This document shows, piece after piece, positions 40,990-49,302 of a DNA stretch of 64,000 nucleotides (positions are counted from its first letter, which is position 1; the number at the start of each line of letters is the position of its first letter). The stretch is from contig NZ_LYXZ01000014.1 in assembly GCF_001676615.1 (NCBI RefSeq), positions 124,001 through 188,000 of the forward strand, in the 5' to 3' direction. This DNA is from Labrys sp. WJW. Its GTDB lineage: Bacteria > Pseudomonadota > Alphaproteobacteria > Rhizobiales > Labraceae. Below the pieces are notes generated by a model that saw only the letters and a program-made list of their open reading frames with translations, was not told the DNA's origin and ran no database searches. The position numbers were made by a program, and so were the translations under genes.

Positions 40990-41490
40990 ATGACCTGGAA
41001 GCCTGTCATTCGCCAGGAGGGCGAGGGAGAACGGATCCTATTCAAGGTTGGGCTGATGACCTTCAAGGCCGCTTCCTCCGAAACGGACGGGCATTTTGCC
41101 TTCATCGAGACAATTCTGCCCCCTGGCGCAAATGTCGAGCCGCATCAGCATCCCGAGGCGGAGATCTTCTACGTTCTGGATGGTGAGTTCACCTTCCGGA
41201 TCGGCGACGGGCCGCCGGTGATCTGCGGCAAGGGCGCTTTCCTCAGCGTGCCGCCGCATGTCCGCCATGCCTATGAGAATCACACCGGGATGCCGGGCAA
41301 GATCCTGGGCATGCTGGCGCCGGGCGGAGATGGCGGTCTGGAAACCTTCTTCCGTCAGGTTGGCGTGCCGCTGAAGGAGGAGGACCGGGTGCCCGATCTA
41401 TCTCGACCCGTCGGTTTCCTGCATGAAGAGATCGGCCGGCGCCGGAATACCAATGCTTCGCCGAAGATCGACGGGAAAGGTCAGTCCTGA
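40990..41490 (+). CDS. Cupin-domain protein
   Basis: The 166-residue protein has one cupin barrel (about residues 30-115). Motif 1 reads PHQHPEAEIFYVLDGEFTF, motif 2 GKGAFLSVPPHVRHAY; the histidines and Glu that bind a metal are in place. Such single cupins act as small dioxygenases, isomerases or binding proteins, so the reaction is open. The start at 40990 has GGAG six bases upstream; an ATG at 40945 would add 15 residues. Confidence 0.85.
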   Translation: MTWKPVIRQEGEGERILFKVGLMTFKAASSETDGHFAFIETILPPGANVEPHQHPEAEIFYVLDGEFTFRIGDGPPVICGKGAFLSVPPHVRHAYENHTGMPGKILGMLAPGGDGGLETFFRQVGVPLKEEDRVPDLSRPVGFLHEEIGRRRNTNASPKIDGKGQS

Positions 41491-41649
41491 GGGCGTTTTG
41501 CCGATGTGAGAGCGCACGTTCACGAAGACCCCATGCGTCGCCGCCGACCGGTGACGCCTCCCCCGAAGGTCGAGCCATAGATGCTCGCTCAGGCTCAGGC
41601 ATCCAAGCCCAAGCTGGAAACCGGAATTCTCATTGGCGGCGCGCCTCGA

Positions 41650-42390
41650 TCAGTGACGGACCGAGCCGTTGGCCGGACGGTGGATCTCGGTTGTTTTCGC
41701 CAGGCGTTCGGAGGGCGTCGCGTGCGAATCATCGCGCTGATCCCTCCGATATCCGGTCAGAAAGAGACGAACACCGCTTTCGATCACGCGGTCGATCTCG
41801 GCATCGCTGACGGGCTGGGCGGCGAGCACTTCGCGCAGGTGCAAATTGCCGTGGACCAGGCTCAGGAATTGCTGTGCGGCGAGGTCGGGATCGGGGACGG
41901 CCAGGCAGCCTTGCGCGCTTCGGGCCGCAATGTAGCCCGACAGTCTTTCCAGCAGGACCCTGGCGCCATGTTCATAGATGATGCGGCCGAGATGGGGAAA
42001 GCGTGCCGACACGCAGATCAGCGAGCGATAGATCTCCCTTGCGCGGTTCGAACCGAACAAGCCGACATAGTTGCGCGCCACTTGCAGCAGGACCGCTTCC
42101 ATGTCGGTCGATCCGATCGTCCTGCACCAGATTTCGACCGCGGCGGCAGCCATCTCCTGGACGACGAGCGATGCGAACAATTCCTCCTTGCTGGCGAACA
42201 GGCCGAGCGCCTTCGCCTCGGTAATGCCGGCACTCGCGGCGATCTCCTCCAAGCTCACGGCGTCGTAGGGCCTGGTGAAGAACTTCCTTCGGGCGGCGCG
42301 CAGCAAGTGCCGGGCGCAGGCGATCGAATCGTCATTGCTCTTCATCGGGATGAATGGGGAGGATAGGTCGGAGTTGAGATCTGCAGCCAT
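41650..42390 (-). CDS. TetR/AcrR-family regulator
   Basis: The 246-residue product has an N-terminal helix-turn-helix (YDAVSLEEIAASAGITEAKA, then LGLFASKEELFASLV) and a C-terminal domain of the AefR-like type (GYIAARSAQGCLAVPDPDLA, QQFLSLVHGN). In many relatives the recognition helix carries a tyrosine at the position where LGLF stands here. The 25-bp palindrome upstream is its likely operator. It is divergent from the SPW-repeat gene. Confidence 0.87.
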   Translation of the reverse strand: MAADLNSDLSSPFIPMKSNDDSIACARHLLRAARRKFFTRPYDAVSLEEIAASAGITEAKALGLFASKEELFASLVVQEMAAAAVEIWCRTIGSTDMEAVLLQVARNYVGLFGSNRAREIYRSLICVSARFPHLGRIIYEHGARVLLERLSGYIAARSAQGCLAVPDPDLAAQQFLSLVHGNLHLREVLAAQPVSDAEIDRVIESGVRLFLTGYRRDQRDDSHATPSERLAKTTEIHRPANGSVRH

Positions 42391-42436
42391 GGTCGGCTCC
42401 CTTCACAGCCTCGCGAGCCATCGGCTTCGCATTGGA

Positions 42437-42461
42437 AATTATATCGTAATACGATATAATT
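42437..42461. promoter_or_regulatory. 25-bp palindromic operator
   Basis: AATTATATCGTA-A-TACGATATAATT is a perfect 12-bp inverted repeat with a single central base, AT-rich against the surrounding GC-rich sequence. It lies between the divergent TetR and SPW-repeat genes, 46 bp from the TetR start and 40 bp from the other. Confidence 0.85.
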
Positions 42462-42501
42462 ATCATTTCCAAACGCTGGTGCAATGGTCATGGAGGCGAC
42501 G

Positions 42502-42858
42502 ATGGTTTCGATCCTGTTTTCAGGAAAACGAGTTCAAGACTGGCTGCTGGTGCTGGTGGCGCTCGCCTTGTTCGGCGCGCCCTGGCTGGCCGGGTTCCGG
42601 ACGATGCCGGTGCCGACCTGGCATGCCTGGACCATGGCCTTCCTGCTCGCCTATCTGGCCTTCGCCGCCTTGAGCGAGTTCAGGCAATGGGAGGAATGGG
42701 TCACGATGGCCCTGGGGGCCTGGCTCATCCTGGCGCCATGGGCCCTGGGCTTCGCATCGAACATGGGTGCCGAGCGCACCCATTGGCTGGCCGGCGGGCT
42801 GGTGGTGGTGATCTCGCTGGCGGCGGAGTGGCGTTTTCGTCATGCGAAGACGAATTGA
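42502..42858 (+). CDS. SPW repeat membrane protein
   Basis: The 118-residue integral membrane protein has four hydrophobic segments and a duplicated pattern (QDWLLVLVALALFGAPWLAG and EWVTMALGAWLILAPWALGF) that matches the SPW repeat family (PF03779). Function of the family is unknown. The ATG at 42502 follows GGAGG by six bases. It is probably controlled by the divergent TetR protein. Confidence 0.85.
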   Translation: MVSILFSGKRVQDWLLVLVALALFGAPWLAGFRTMPVPTWHAWTMAFLLAYLAFAALSEFRQWEEWVTMALGAWLILAPWALGFASNMGAERTHWLAGGLVVVISLAAEWRFRHAKTN

Positions 42859-42906
42859 GACGAGCCGGACCTCATGCCGGCCGCGGACGCAGGGAAGGAT
42901 ATCCTG

Positions 42907-43086
42907 ATGGAATATCGTCTTGAAAAGATTCACATCGATGGCCAGGCGGACCGGTTCGCCACCATCGTCGAGCGCCTCAACGAATATGCGGCACTGGGAT
43001 GGCGGGTCGTGAGTATCGATCTCAGGGCCCATCCGTCCTTCACGGCTGAAGACCTGCCCGTATTGCTCGAACGCAGGAAGGGGTGA
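42907..43086 (+). CDS. DUF4177-like small protein, 59 aa
   Basis: MEYRLEKIHIDG, then LNEYAALGWRVVSID and a terminal LLERRK match the compact DUF4177-type fold (YKV...LN..G.EG W.V). AAGGA precedes the start at suitable distance. It follows the SPW gene by 48 bp and is likely in the same unit. Confidence 0.65.
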   Translation: MEYRLEKIHIDGQADRFATIVERLNEYAALGWRVVSIDLRAHPSFTAEDLPVLLERRKG

Positions 43087-43330
43087 GGAGCGCGTTGCCC
43101 CATGCGCCCGCCTTGACCAGCCGATCTGCCTGTATCGCGCTGCCTGGCCGGGCGCAGCAATTTCAGCCTGTCCTTCGCGTTCACCGCTTTATCGATCCGT
43201 CGGCTTGCTCTATTGCTCGCCGGTGATTTTGTGAGGCGGGCGGGGTGTGCTAGGGCGTGTGTTCGGTATGGGTTGGTAATCCATGCTGACGCCCTGGGCA
43301 CCTTGCCGAAAACAGATGGACAGGACAGGC

Positions 43331-44521
43331 ATGAGCGCTTTTCGCACCCTCGACGACGTGAATGTGGAAAACAAGCGCGTTCTGGTCCGCGTCGACCTGA
43401 ACGTCCCGATGGAGAATGGCGTCGTCGGCGACGCCACCCGCATCGAGCGCATCATCCCCACCATCCTGGAACTCGCCCGTGCCAAGGCCAAGGTCATTCT
43501 GCTCGCCCATTTCGGCCGGCCCAAGGGCGTGGACCCCAAGGAGAGCCTGAAGCCGGTTGCCGCCAAGCTCGCCGAGATCGCCAAGCGGCCCGTCGCCTTT
43601 GCCGAGGATTGCATCGGCGAGGCCGCGGCCAAGGCGGTCGCGGCGATGCAGCCGGGCGACATCCTCTGCCTGGAGAACACGCGTTTCCATCCTGGCGAAG
43701 AAAAGAACGATCCCGACTTCGTCAAGGCGCTGGCGGCCAACGGCGACATCTGGGTGAATGACGCCTTCTCGGCCGCCCACCGCGCCCATGCCTCCACCGA
43801 GGGTCTCGGGCACGTTCTGCCCGCCTATGCCGGCCGCACCATGCAGGCTGAGATCGAGGCGCTGTCGCGCGCGCTCGAACAGCCCAAGCGCCCGGTCGTC
43901 GCCGTGGTCGGCGGCGCCAAGGTCTCCACCAAGCTCGAGCTTCTCGGCAATCTCGTCGCCAAGGTCGATGCCCTCATCATCGGCGGCGGCATGGCCAACA
44001 CCTTCCTGCACGCCCAGGGCGTCGGCGTGGGCAAATCGCTGGCCGAGCGTGACCTTGCCGATACTGCACGCTCCATCCTCGCCAAGGCTGAGAAAGCCAA
44101 TTGCGCCATCATCCTGCCCGTCGACGCCGTGGTGGCCTATCATTTCGCCGCCGATGCGCCGAACCATGCCTATGGCCTCGATTCGATCCCGCTCGACGGC
44201 ATGATCCTCGATGCCGGCCCACAATCGGTGGAGCGCATCAAGGGCGCCATCGACGAGGCTGAGACGCTGGTGTGGAACGGCCCGCTGGGCGCTTTCGAGC
44301 TGCATCCCTTCGACCACGGCACGGTGGCCGCCGCCAAGCATGTCGCCGCGCGCACCAAAGCCGGCAAGCTGCTTTCGGTTGCCGGCGGCGGTGACACGGT
44401 GGCGGCGCTCAACCATGCCAAGGTGGCCGACCAGTTCTCCTATGTCTCGACGGCGGGCGGTGCCTTCCTCGAATGGCTGGAGGGCAAGCCGTTGCCGGGC
44501 GTGGAGATCCTGCGTGCCTGA
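43331..44521 (+). CDS. pgk: Phosphoglycerate kinase
   Basis: The 396-residue two-domain kinase forms ATP from 1,3-bisphosphoglycerate. Seen are [15 protein letters not shown], the substrate-binding HFGRPKG and [10 protein letters not shown], the hinge [14 protein letters not shown] and the nucleotide motif at the end, GGGDTVAAL. The start at 43331 has AGGAC upstream. fba follows after 50 bp, a conserved pairing. Confidence 0.97.
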   Translation: MSAFRTLDDVNVENKRVLVRVDLNVPMENGVVGDATRIERIIPTILELARAKAKVILLAHFGRPKGVDPKESLKPVAAKLAEIAKRPVAFAEDCIGEAAAKAVAAMQPGDILCLENTRFHPGEEKNDPDFVKALAANGDIWVNDAFSAAHRAHASTEGLGHVLPAYAGRTMQAEIEALSRALEQPKRPVVAVVGGAKVSTKLELLGNLVAKVDALIIGGGMANTFLHAQGVGVGKSLAERDLADTARSILAKAEKANCAIILPVDAVVAYHFAADAPNHAYGLDSIPLDGMILDAGPQSVERIKGAIDEAETLVWNGPLGAFELHPFDHGTVAAAKHVAARTKAGKLLSVAGGGDTVAALNHAKVADQFSYVSTAGGAFLEWLEGKPLPGVEILRA

Positions 44522-44571
44522 ACGGCGTCGTACGGCTCGCCACCCACGCCGACCGTCTCGGAGATCTCGCA

Positions 44572-45636
44572 ATGGCACGCATCACTCTTCGCCAGCTGCT
44601 CGACCATGCCGCCGAGCACGGCTATGGCGTCCCTGCCTTCAACATCAACAATATGGAGCAGGTAATCGCCATCATGGAGGCCGCCAAGGCCACCGGCTCG
44701 CCGGTGATCATGCAGGCCTCCCGCGGGGCGCGCCAATATGCCAACGACATCATGCTGACCAAGATGATGGATGCGGCGGTCGAGATCTATCCCGACATCC
44801 CGGTCTGCGTGCATCAGGACCATGGCAACAACGAAGCGACCTGCCTGACCGCCATCCAGGCCGGTTTCACCTCGGTGATGATGGACGGCTCGCTCAAGGA
44901 GGACGGCAAGACGCCGGCCGACTATGCCTATAATGCCGGCATCACCCGCCGCGTCGTCGACATGGCCCATTGGGTCGGCGCCTCGGTGGAGGGCGAACTC
45001 GGCGTGCTCGGCAGCCTGGAAAGCGGCATGAGCGAGGCCGAGGACGGCCATGGTGCCGAAGGCGAGCTCTCGCATGACCTGCTGCTCACCGATCCCGACG
45101 AGGCGGTGAGATTCGTCATGGACACCAAGGTTGATGCGCTTGCCATCGCCATGGGCACCTCGCACGGCGCCTACAAGTTCTCGCGCAAGCCCGATGGCGC
45201 CATCCTGGCGATGAACGTCATCAAGGAGATCAACCAGCGCATGCCCGAGATGCACCTGGTCATGCACGGCTCCTCCTCGGTGCCGCAGGAACTCCAGGAC
45301 ATCATCAACAAATATGGCGGCGAGATGCCGCAGACCTGGGGCGTACCGGTGGAGGAAATCCAGCTCGGCATCAAGCATGGCGTGCGCAAGGTGAATATCG
45401 ATACCGATTGCCGCATGGCGATCACCGGCCAGGTCCGCCGCATCTTTGCCGAAAATCCGGGCGAATTTGATCCGCGCAAATATCTGAAACCCGCCCAGGA
45501 TGCGATGATCAAGCTGTGCAAGCAGCGTTACGAGGAATTCGGCACGGCCGGCCAGGCTGCCAAGATCAAGGTCATTCCGCTTCACGAGATGGCCAAGGGC
45601 TACAAGGCCGGCAAGTTCGAGCCGAAATTCGCTTGA
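44572..45636 (+). CDS. fba: Class II fructose-bisphosphate aldolase (Calvin-cycle subtype)
   Basis: The 354-residue zinc aldolase splits fructose-1,6-bisphosphate. Zinc and catalytic residues lie in [32 protein letters not shown] and VMHGSSSVP. The N-terminus [20 protein letters not shown] fits the CbbA-type subtype common in alphaproteobacteria. GGAGA precedes the ATG. It ends without an obvious T-run terminator; a hairpin at 45698 precedes the next gene. Confidence 0.96.
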   Translation: MARITLRQLLDHAAEHGYGVPAFNINNMEQVIAIMEAAKATGSPVIMQASRGARQYANDIMLTKMMDAAVEIYPDIPVCVHQDHGNNEATCLTAIQAGFTSVMMDGSLKEDGKTPADYAYNAGITRRVVDMAHWVGASVEGELGVLGSLESGMSEAEDGHGAEGELSHDLLLTDPDEAVRFVMDTKVDALAIAMGTSHGAYKFSRKPDGAILAMNVIKEINQRMPEMHLVMHGSSSVPQELQDIINKYGGEMPQTWGVPVEEIQLGIKHGVRKVNIDTDCRMAITGQVRRIFAENPGEFDPRKYLKPAQDAMIKLCKQRYEEFGTAGQAAKIKVIPLHEMAKGYKAGKFEPKFA

Positions 45637-45697
45637 GCGGCTCCGGAAAAAAGCTTCGCGGTCTCCCGTCGATGCGAAGCGATGACGAAACCTTACA

Positions 45698-45731
45698 GCA
45701 TCGGCGCCGATTCCGGGATCGGCCCCGATGC
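45698..45731. repeat. Inverted repeat between fba and the ThiE-like gene
   Basis: GCATCGGCGCCGAT and its near-complement ATCGGCCCCGATGC enclose TCCGGG. The 14-bp arms have one mismatch. It could trim the fba transcript or be another chromosomal palindrome. Confidence 0.5.
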
Positions 45732-45765
45732 CGTAGCGAGAAGAAGGATTCCCGGGATTCCCGCC

Positions 45766-46416
45766 ATGGCTGAAGTTCCATCCCATCCGCCCGTCCAGAT
45801 CTATCTGGTCACCCCCGCCATCGACGATGTCGCCGCCTTCCTGCCGGCCCTGCGGGCCGCGCTGTCGGCCGGCGACGTTGCCTGCGTGCTGTTCACCCCT
45901 GTGGCCGGCGACGACAACAGCGCCAAGAAACTGATCAAGGAGATCGCGCCTGTGGTGCAGGGCGCCGGCGCGGCGCTGCTCGTCAGCGGCTGGAGCGCGG
46001 TGGTGGCGCGGGCAGGGGCCGACGGCGTGCATCTCAATGACGGCCGCAAGGGCCTCGCCGAGGCGCTCGACAGCTTCAAGCCGGAGCGCATCGTCGGGGC
46101 GGGCGGCATCCGGACGCGCGACGAGGCTATGATCGTCGCCGAAAGCGGGGTCGACTATGTCATGTTCGGCGAGCCGGCGCGCGACGGGCGCCTGCCGCCA
46201 CTGGAGGGGGTGGTGGAGCGCACCGCCTGGTGGGCCGAGCTCTTCGAGGTGCCCTGCGTCGCCTTCGCGCCGGATCTGGCGGCGGTGCCGCTGTTCGCCG
46301 ACGCCGGAGCCGATTTCGTGGCGCTCGGCAATGCCGTCTGGAATCACGAGCAGGGGCCTGCCGAAGCGGTTGCGCTGGCGGACCGGCTGCTGAAGCAGAG
46401 AGGGAGTCTCGCATGA
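45766..46416 (+). CDS. ThiE-like (thiamine phosphate synthase family) protein
   Basis: The 216-residue TIM barrel resembles thiamine phosphate synthase: IYLVTPAIDDVAAFLPALRA at the start, ADGVHLNDGRKG where ThiE has DGVHLGQ, and IVGAGGIRTRDEAM. The usual FGP-type phosphate segment is replaced by VMFGEPARDGRLPP, so true thiamine synthesis is doubtful and the protein may have another role. The stop overlaps the start of the Sel1-repeat gene (ATGA). Confidence 0.75.
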   Translation: MAEVPSHPPVQIYLVTPAIDDVAAFLPALRAALSAGDVACVLFTPVAGDDNSAKKLIKEIAPVVQGAGAALLVSGWSAVVARAGADGVHLNDGRKGLAEALDSFKPERIVGAGGIRTRDEAMIVAESGVDYVMFGEPARDGRLPPLEGVVERTAWWAELFEVPCVAFAPDLAAVPLFADAGADFVALGNAVWNHEQGPAEAVALADRLLKQRGSLA

Positions 46417-47501
46417 AGCGCATCGCTGTTGCGGCCGCGCTGGCGCTGCCGGTCCTTCTTATCTCGCTGCCGGGCCGGGCGGAACCATCGGCGCCGGCCG
46501 ATGTCGCGCAACCCGACGGCGGCGAGGCGGCCAAGCCGGTGGAGACGGGCACGCCGGCACAGCCTGCGCCTGACGCGGCCAAGCCGGTGGAGAGTACGCC
46601 TGGCGAAGCCGCCGCCCCGGCCGATGCAGCCAAGCCCGCGGAGGCCGCGGCTCCCGCTGCACCGGCTGGCCCGCCGCCGGACCTGGCCTATGGCGCCTTC
46701 CAGCGCGGCTACTATCTCAAGGCGCTGGAGGAAGCCACCAAGCGCGTGGTGTCCGACAAGGACCCCGCGGCGATGACCCTGATCGCGCAGCTCTATGCCA
46801 ATGGCCTGGGCGTGCCGCCCGATCCGGCAAAGGCGGCGCAATGGTATTCCGAGGCGGCCGAGCGCGGTGACCGCAATGCCATGTTCGCCTATGGCATGAC
46901 CAAGCTCCTGGGCAAGACCGTGCCCAAGGACGAGCCGGGCGGCATGCTGTTGCTCAACCGCGCCGCCGAATTGGGTGTGCCGGAGGCCGCCTATAATCTC
47001 GGCATCATCGCCCTGCGCACCACCAATGGCCCGCCCGATTATGCCACCGCCTATAAGCGCTTCAGCCAGGCGGCGCTCGCCAACAATGGCGATGCGCTCT
47101 ATTCGCTTGGCGTGCTGACCAAGGAAGGCAAGGGCGTACCGGCCGACAAGAAGAAGGCGGCCGACTATTTCCTCGCCTCGGCCAATACCAACAATGTCGA
47201 CGGAATGGTGGAATATGCCATCGCCCTCTTCAACGGCGAGGGCGTGCCGCGCGACCAGGAAATGGCGGCCGACTGGTTCGAACGTGCCGCCCTGCGCGGT
47301 TCGCCGATCGCCCGCAACCGCCTGGCGCGCATGTATGCGGCCGGCATGGGCTTGGCGCCCAATCCGGTTCTGGCCTGCATGTGGCATCTGCTGGCCAAGG
47401 CGGCCGGGCTCGAGGACAAGCAGCTCGACGAATATGTCGCGCGGCAAACGCCGGAAGTGCGGGCGGCAGCCATTCAGGGGGCCCGCTTCTACGGCATGTG
47501 A
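46413..47501 (+). CDS. Exported Sel1-repeat protein
   Basis: The 362-residue protein has a signal peptide (IAVAAALALPVLLISLPGRA), a long Pro/Ala-rich linker (about residues 25-90) and about six Sel1-like repeats (about 110-335), for example ALYSLGVLTKEGKGVPADKK and GMVEYAIALFNGEGVPRDQE. Sel1 solenoids mediate protein contacts in the periplasm. It overlaps the ThiE-like gene by 4 bp, so the two are co-translated. AGGGAG is upstream. Confidence 0.88.
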   Translation: MKRIAVAAALALPVLLISLPGRAEPSAPADVAQPDGGEAAKPVETGTPAQPAPDAAKPVESTPGEAAAPADAAKPAEAAAPAAPAGPPPDLAYGAFQRGYYLKALEEATKRVVSDKDPAAMTLIAQLYANGLGVPPDPAKAAQWYSEAAERGDRNAMFAYGMTKLLGKTVPKDEPGGMLLLNRAAELGVPEAAYNLGIIALRTTNGPPDYATAYKRFSQAALANNGDALYSLGVLTKEGKGVPADKKKAADYFLASANTNNVDGMVEYAIALFNGEGVPRDQEMAADWFERAALRGSPIARNRLARMYAAGMGLAPNPVLACMWHLLAKAAGLEDKQLDEYVARQTPEVRAAAIQGARFYGM

Positions 47502-47556
47502 TGCCAACCGGTATTTTCCGCGGGGTGGCCAGGGGATCGACAAGGGGAGGCCGGCG

Positions 47557-48102
47557 GTGCTGGATGCAGCGGCGAGGGCAGTGATCGAGAGCCATTCGCT
47601 CGGCTATGTGGCAAGCGTCAATCCCGACGGCACGCCCAATCTGTCGCCCAAGGGCATGATGCCAAGCGTTTTGCGATTTGAGGCCTCACCTCGAATCGCA
47701 AAGACGCGTCGAGCCAAAGGGTGAGAGCAAAAGGGCGTTTCTACTAAAACGCGCTTTGCTCTGGTGCCGGACGACCACCATGTCGTTTTCGGGGAGGCAC
47801 GCTCCCCCGGCACCCTGCGCAACATCCGCGAGCGCCCGGTGGTGGAGATCAATTTCGTCGATGTGCTCGCCCGCAAGGGCGCGCGCATTCGCGGTCGCTG
47901 CGAGATCATCTCGCGCGAGGATGTGGCCTTCGCGGCCCTGCGCCCTGCTTTCGACCGCTGGGGCGCGCTGGCCGACCGCATCCGCCATTTCGTAAAGGTG
48001 CGCGTCGAGGCCGTGAAGCCGATCTCCTCGCCCGCTTATGACATCGGCGCCGAGGAAGAGGCGCTGCGCAGCCATTGGAAGGCCTACTATCAGGGCCTGT
48101 GA
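47557..48102 (+). pseudogene. PNPOx-like flavin-binding protein gene split by a palindromic element
   Basis: The reading frame starts at GTG 47557 (VLDAAARAVIESHSLGYVAS, NPDGTPNLSPKG) and resumes in the same frame with TRFALVPDDHHVVFGEARSP, GTLRNIRERPVVEINF to the stop at 48102. These halves fit the pyridoxamine-phosphate-oxidase-like family (about 150 residues). Between them 93 bp of palindromic repeat (47656-47748) add 31 codons, one of which is TGA at 47722. The insertion keeps frame but stops translation, so the gene is probably dead unless the C-terminal part restarts at GTG 47761 or the stop is read through. Confidence 0.8.
47656..47748. repeat. RIME-like palindromic element inside the PNPOx-like gene
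   Basis: Two hairpins follow each other: AGCGTTTTGCGATTTGAGG with its imperfect complement CTCGAATCGCAAAGACGC, then GAGCAAAAGGGCGTTT with AAACGCGCTTTGCTC. Base use and layout resemble the rhizobial intergenic palindromes and the element at 36.5 kb. Its borders were set by comparing the flanking codons with the expected protein. Confidence 0.65.
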
Positions 48103-48237
48103 GCGCCGCAGGCTGCCGCGATTCGAATTTTCGCGCCGGTCGCATTTTCCCGTTCATATCGGCGGCATTTTCCATTAGACAGGCCGCTTCCCATTCTCGC
48201 GCCCCGATCTGCGGGGCGACCGTTATTTGAAAGTTCC

Positions 48238-49029
48238 ATGATGCTGCGTTCACCTTTGATGAATGTGATGGTTGCTGCCGTGCTCAAGGCCGGCAAGGGT
48301 CTCAAGCGCGATTTCGGCGAGCTCGAGAACCTGCAGGTCTCGGCCAAGGGGCCGGGCGACTTCGTCTCCATCGCCGACAAGAAGGCCGAGCGCACGCTGC
48401 ATCAGGAACTGGGGCGGGCCCGCCCGGGCTATGGCTTCGTGATGGAGGAGACCGGCGTCGTCGAAGGCGCGGACAAGACCCATCGCTGGCATATCGATCC
48501 GCTCGACGGCACCACCAATTTCCTGCATGGCGTGCCCTTCTTCGCGGTTTCGGTGGCGCTGGAGCGCGAGGGCCTGCTGGTCGCCGGCGTCGTCTACAAT
48601 CCCGCCACCGAGGACCTGTTCGTGGCCGAGCGCGGCAAGGGCGCCTTCCACAACGAACGCCGCATCCGCGTCTCCGGCCGCCGCCTGATGGAAGATTCCA
48701 TGGTGGGCATGAGCCTGGCGCGCCTCGGCCGCGGCCAGCACCAGACCAACCTCGCCGATCTCGGCGCCGTGATGGGCAAGGTCGCCGGCGTGCGCAATTT
48801 CGGCGCTGCCGCCTTGGACCTGGCCTATGTGGCTTCCGGCCGCCTCGACGGCCTCGCCTCGCGCTGGCTCTCTTCCTGGGACCTGGCGGCCGGCATCGTG
48901 CTGGTGCGCGAAGCCGGCGGCTTCGTCACCGACATCCGCGGCGGCGACACCATGCTGGACACCGGCGACATCGTGGCCGGCAACGAGGCCGTCCACAAGG
49001 GCCTGCTCGGCCTCTTCGCCAAGGCCTGA
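48238..49029 (+). CDS. Inositol monophosphatase family protein (SuhB-like)
   Basis: The 263-residue Mg2+-dependent phosphatase has the metal sites EETG (in GFVMEETGVVEG), IDPLDGTTNFLHG and, near the end, SSWDLAAGIVLVREAGG. Members act on inositol phosphates or sugar phosphates, and SuhB also affects ribosomal RNA processing in E. coli. Length is normal. It lies just before the tRNA gene and is the last chromosomal gene before the prophage. Confidence 0.93.
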   Translation: MMLRSPLMNVMVAAVLKAGKGLKRDFGELENLQVSAKGPGDFVSIADKKAERTLHQELGRARPGYGFVMEETGVVEGADKTHRWHIDPLDGTTNFLHGVPFFAVSVALEREGLLVAGVVYNPATEDLFVAERGKGAFHNERRIRVSGRRLMEDSMVGMSLARLGRGQHQTNLADLGAVMGKVAGVRNFGAAALDLAYVASGRLDGLASRWLSSWDLAAGIVLVREAGGFVTDIRGGDTMLDTGDIVAGNEAVHKGLLGLFAKA

Positions 49030-49108
49030 TAGCGGGCCTGACATCGCGGCTGCGGGGCCGGAGCCGCGGCAAAAACGGGGAGGGGAGAAGATTTCCTCTC
49101 CCACCCGC

Positions 49109-49137
49109 TTGACAGTTTCGGCCCAGCCTTGCATAAG
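49109..49137 (+). promoter_or_regulatory. Promoter of tRNA-Met
   Basis: TTGACA (49109-49114), a 17-bp spacer and CATAAG (49132-49137) stand 29 bp before the mature tRNA 5' end. This fits a strong housekeeping promoter. Confidence 0.7.
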
Positions 49138-49165
49138 CCGCCCGTCCGGCAGCGCCGGGCCGCGT

Positions 49166-49242
49166 GGCGGGGTAGCTCAGCTGGTTAGAGCAGCGGAATC
49201 ATAATCCGCGTGTCGGGGGTTCGAGTCCCTCCCTCGCTACCA
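49166..49242 (+). tRNA. tRNA-Met (CAT anticodon), elongator type
   Basis: All four arms fold: acceptor GGCGGGG/CCTCGCT with G-T pairs, D arm GCTC/GAGC, anticodon stem GCGGA/TCCGC with loop ATCATAA (anticodon CAT), T arm GGGGG/CCCTC with TTCGAGT. A genome-encoded CCA ends at 49242. The first pair is G-T and not the unpaired C1-A72 of initiator tRNA, so elongator Met is favoured; the lysidine-modified Ile2 tRNA also has CAT but usually differs in sequence. Its 3' half is the likely attachment site of the prophage. Confidence 0.93.
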
Positions 49243-49302
49243 TTTGATTTTGTTGGGCTTTTGCCCGATTTTTCCGACGACACACCAGAGCCGGTTTGCA
49301 GG

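Noticed and set aside
45698-45731. Hairpin after fba considered as a terminator
   Set aside because: No T run on either side; listed only as an inverted repeat.
44440-46347. 635-codon minus-strand frame opposite fba and the ThiE-like gene
   Set aside because: It mirrors highly conserved genes on the other strand, is rich in His/Asp/Gly and shows no domain; it is a GC-rich shadow frame.
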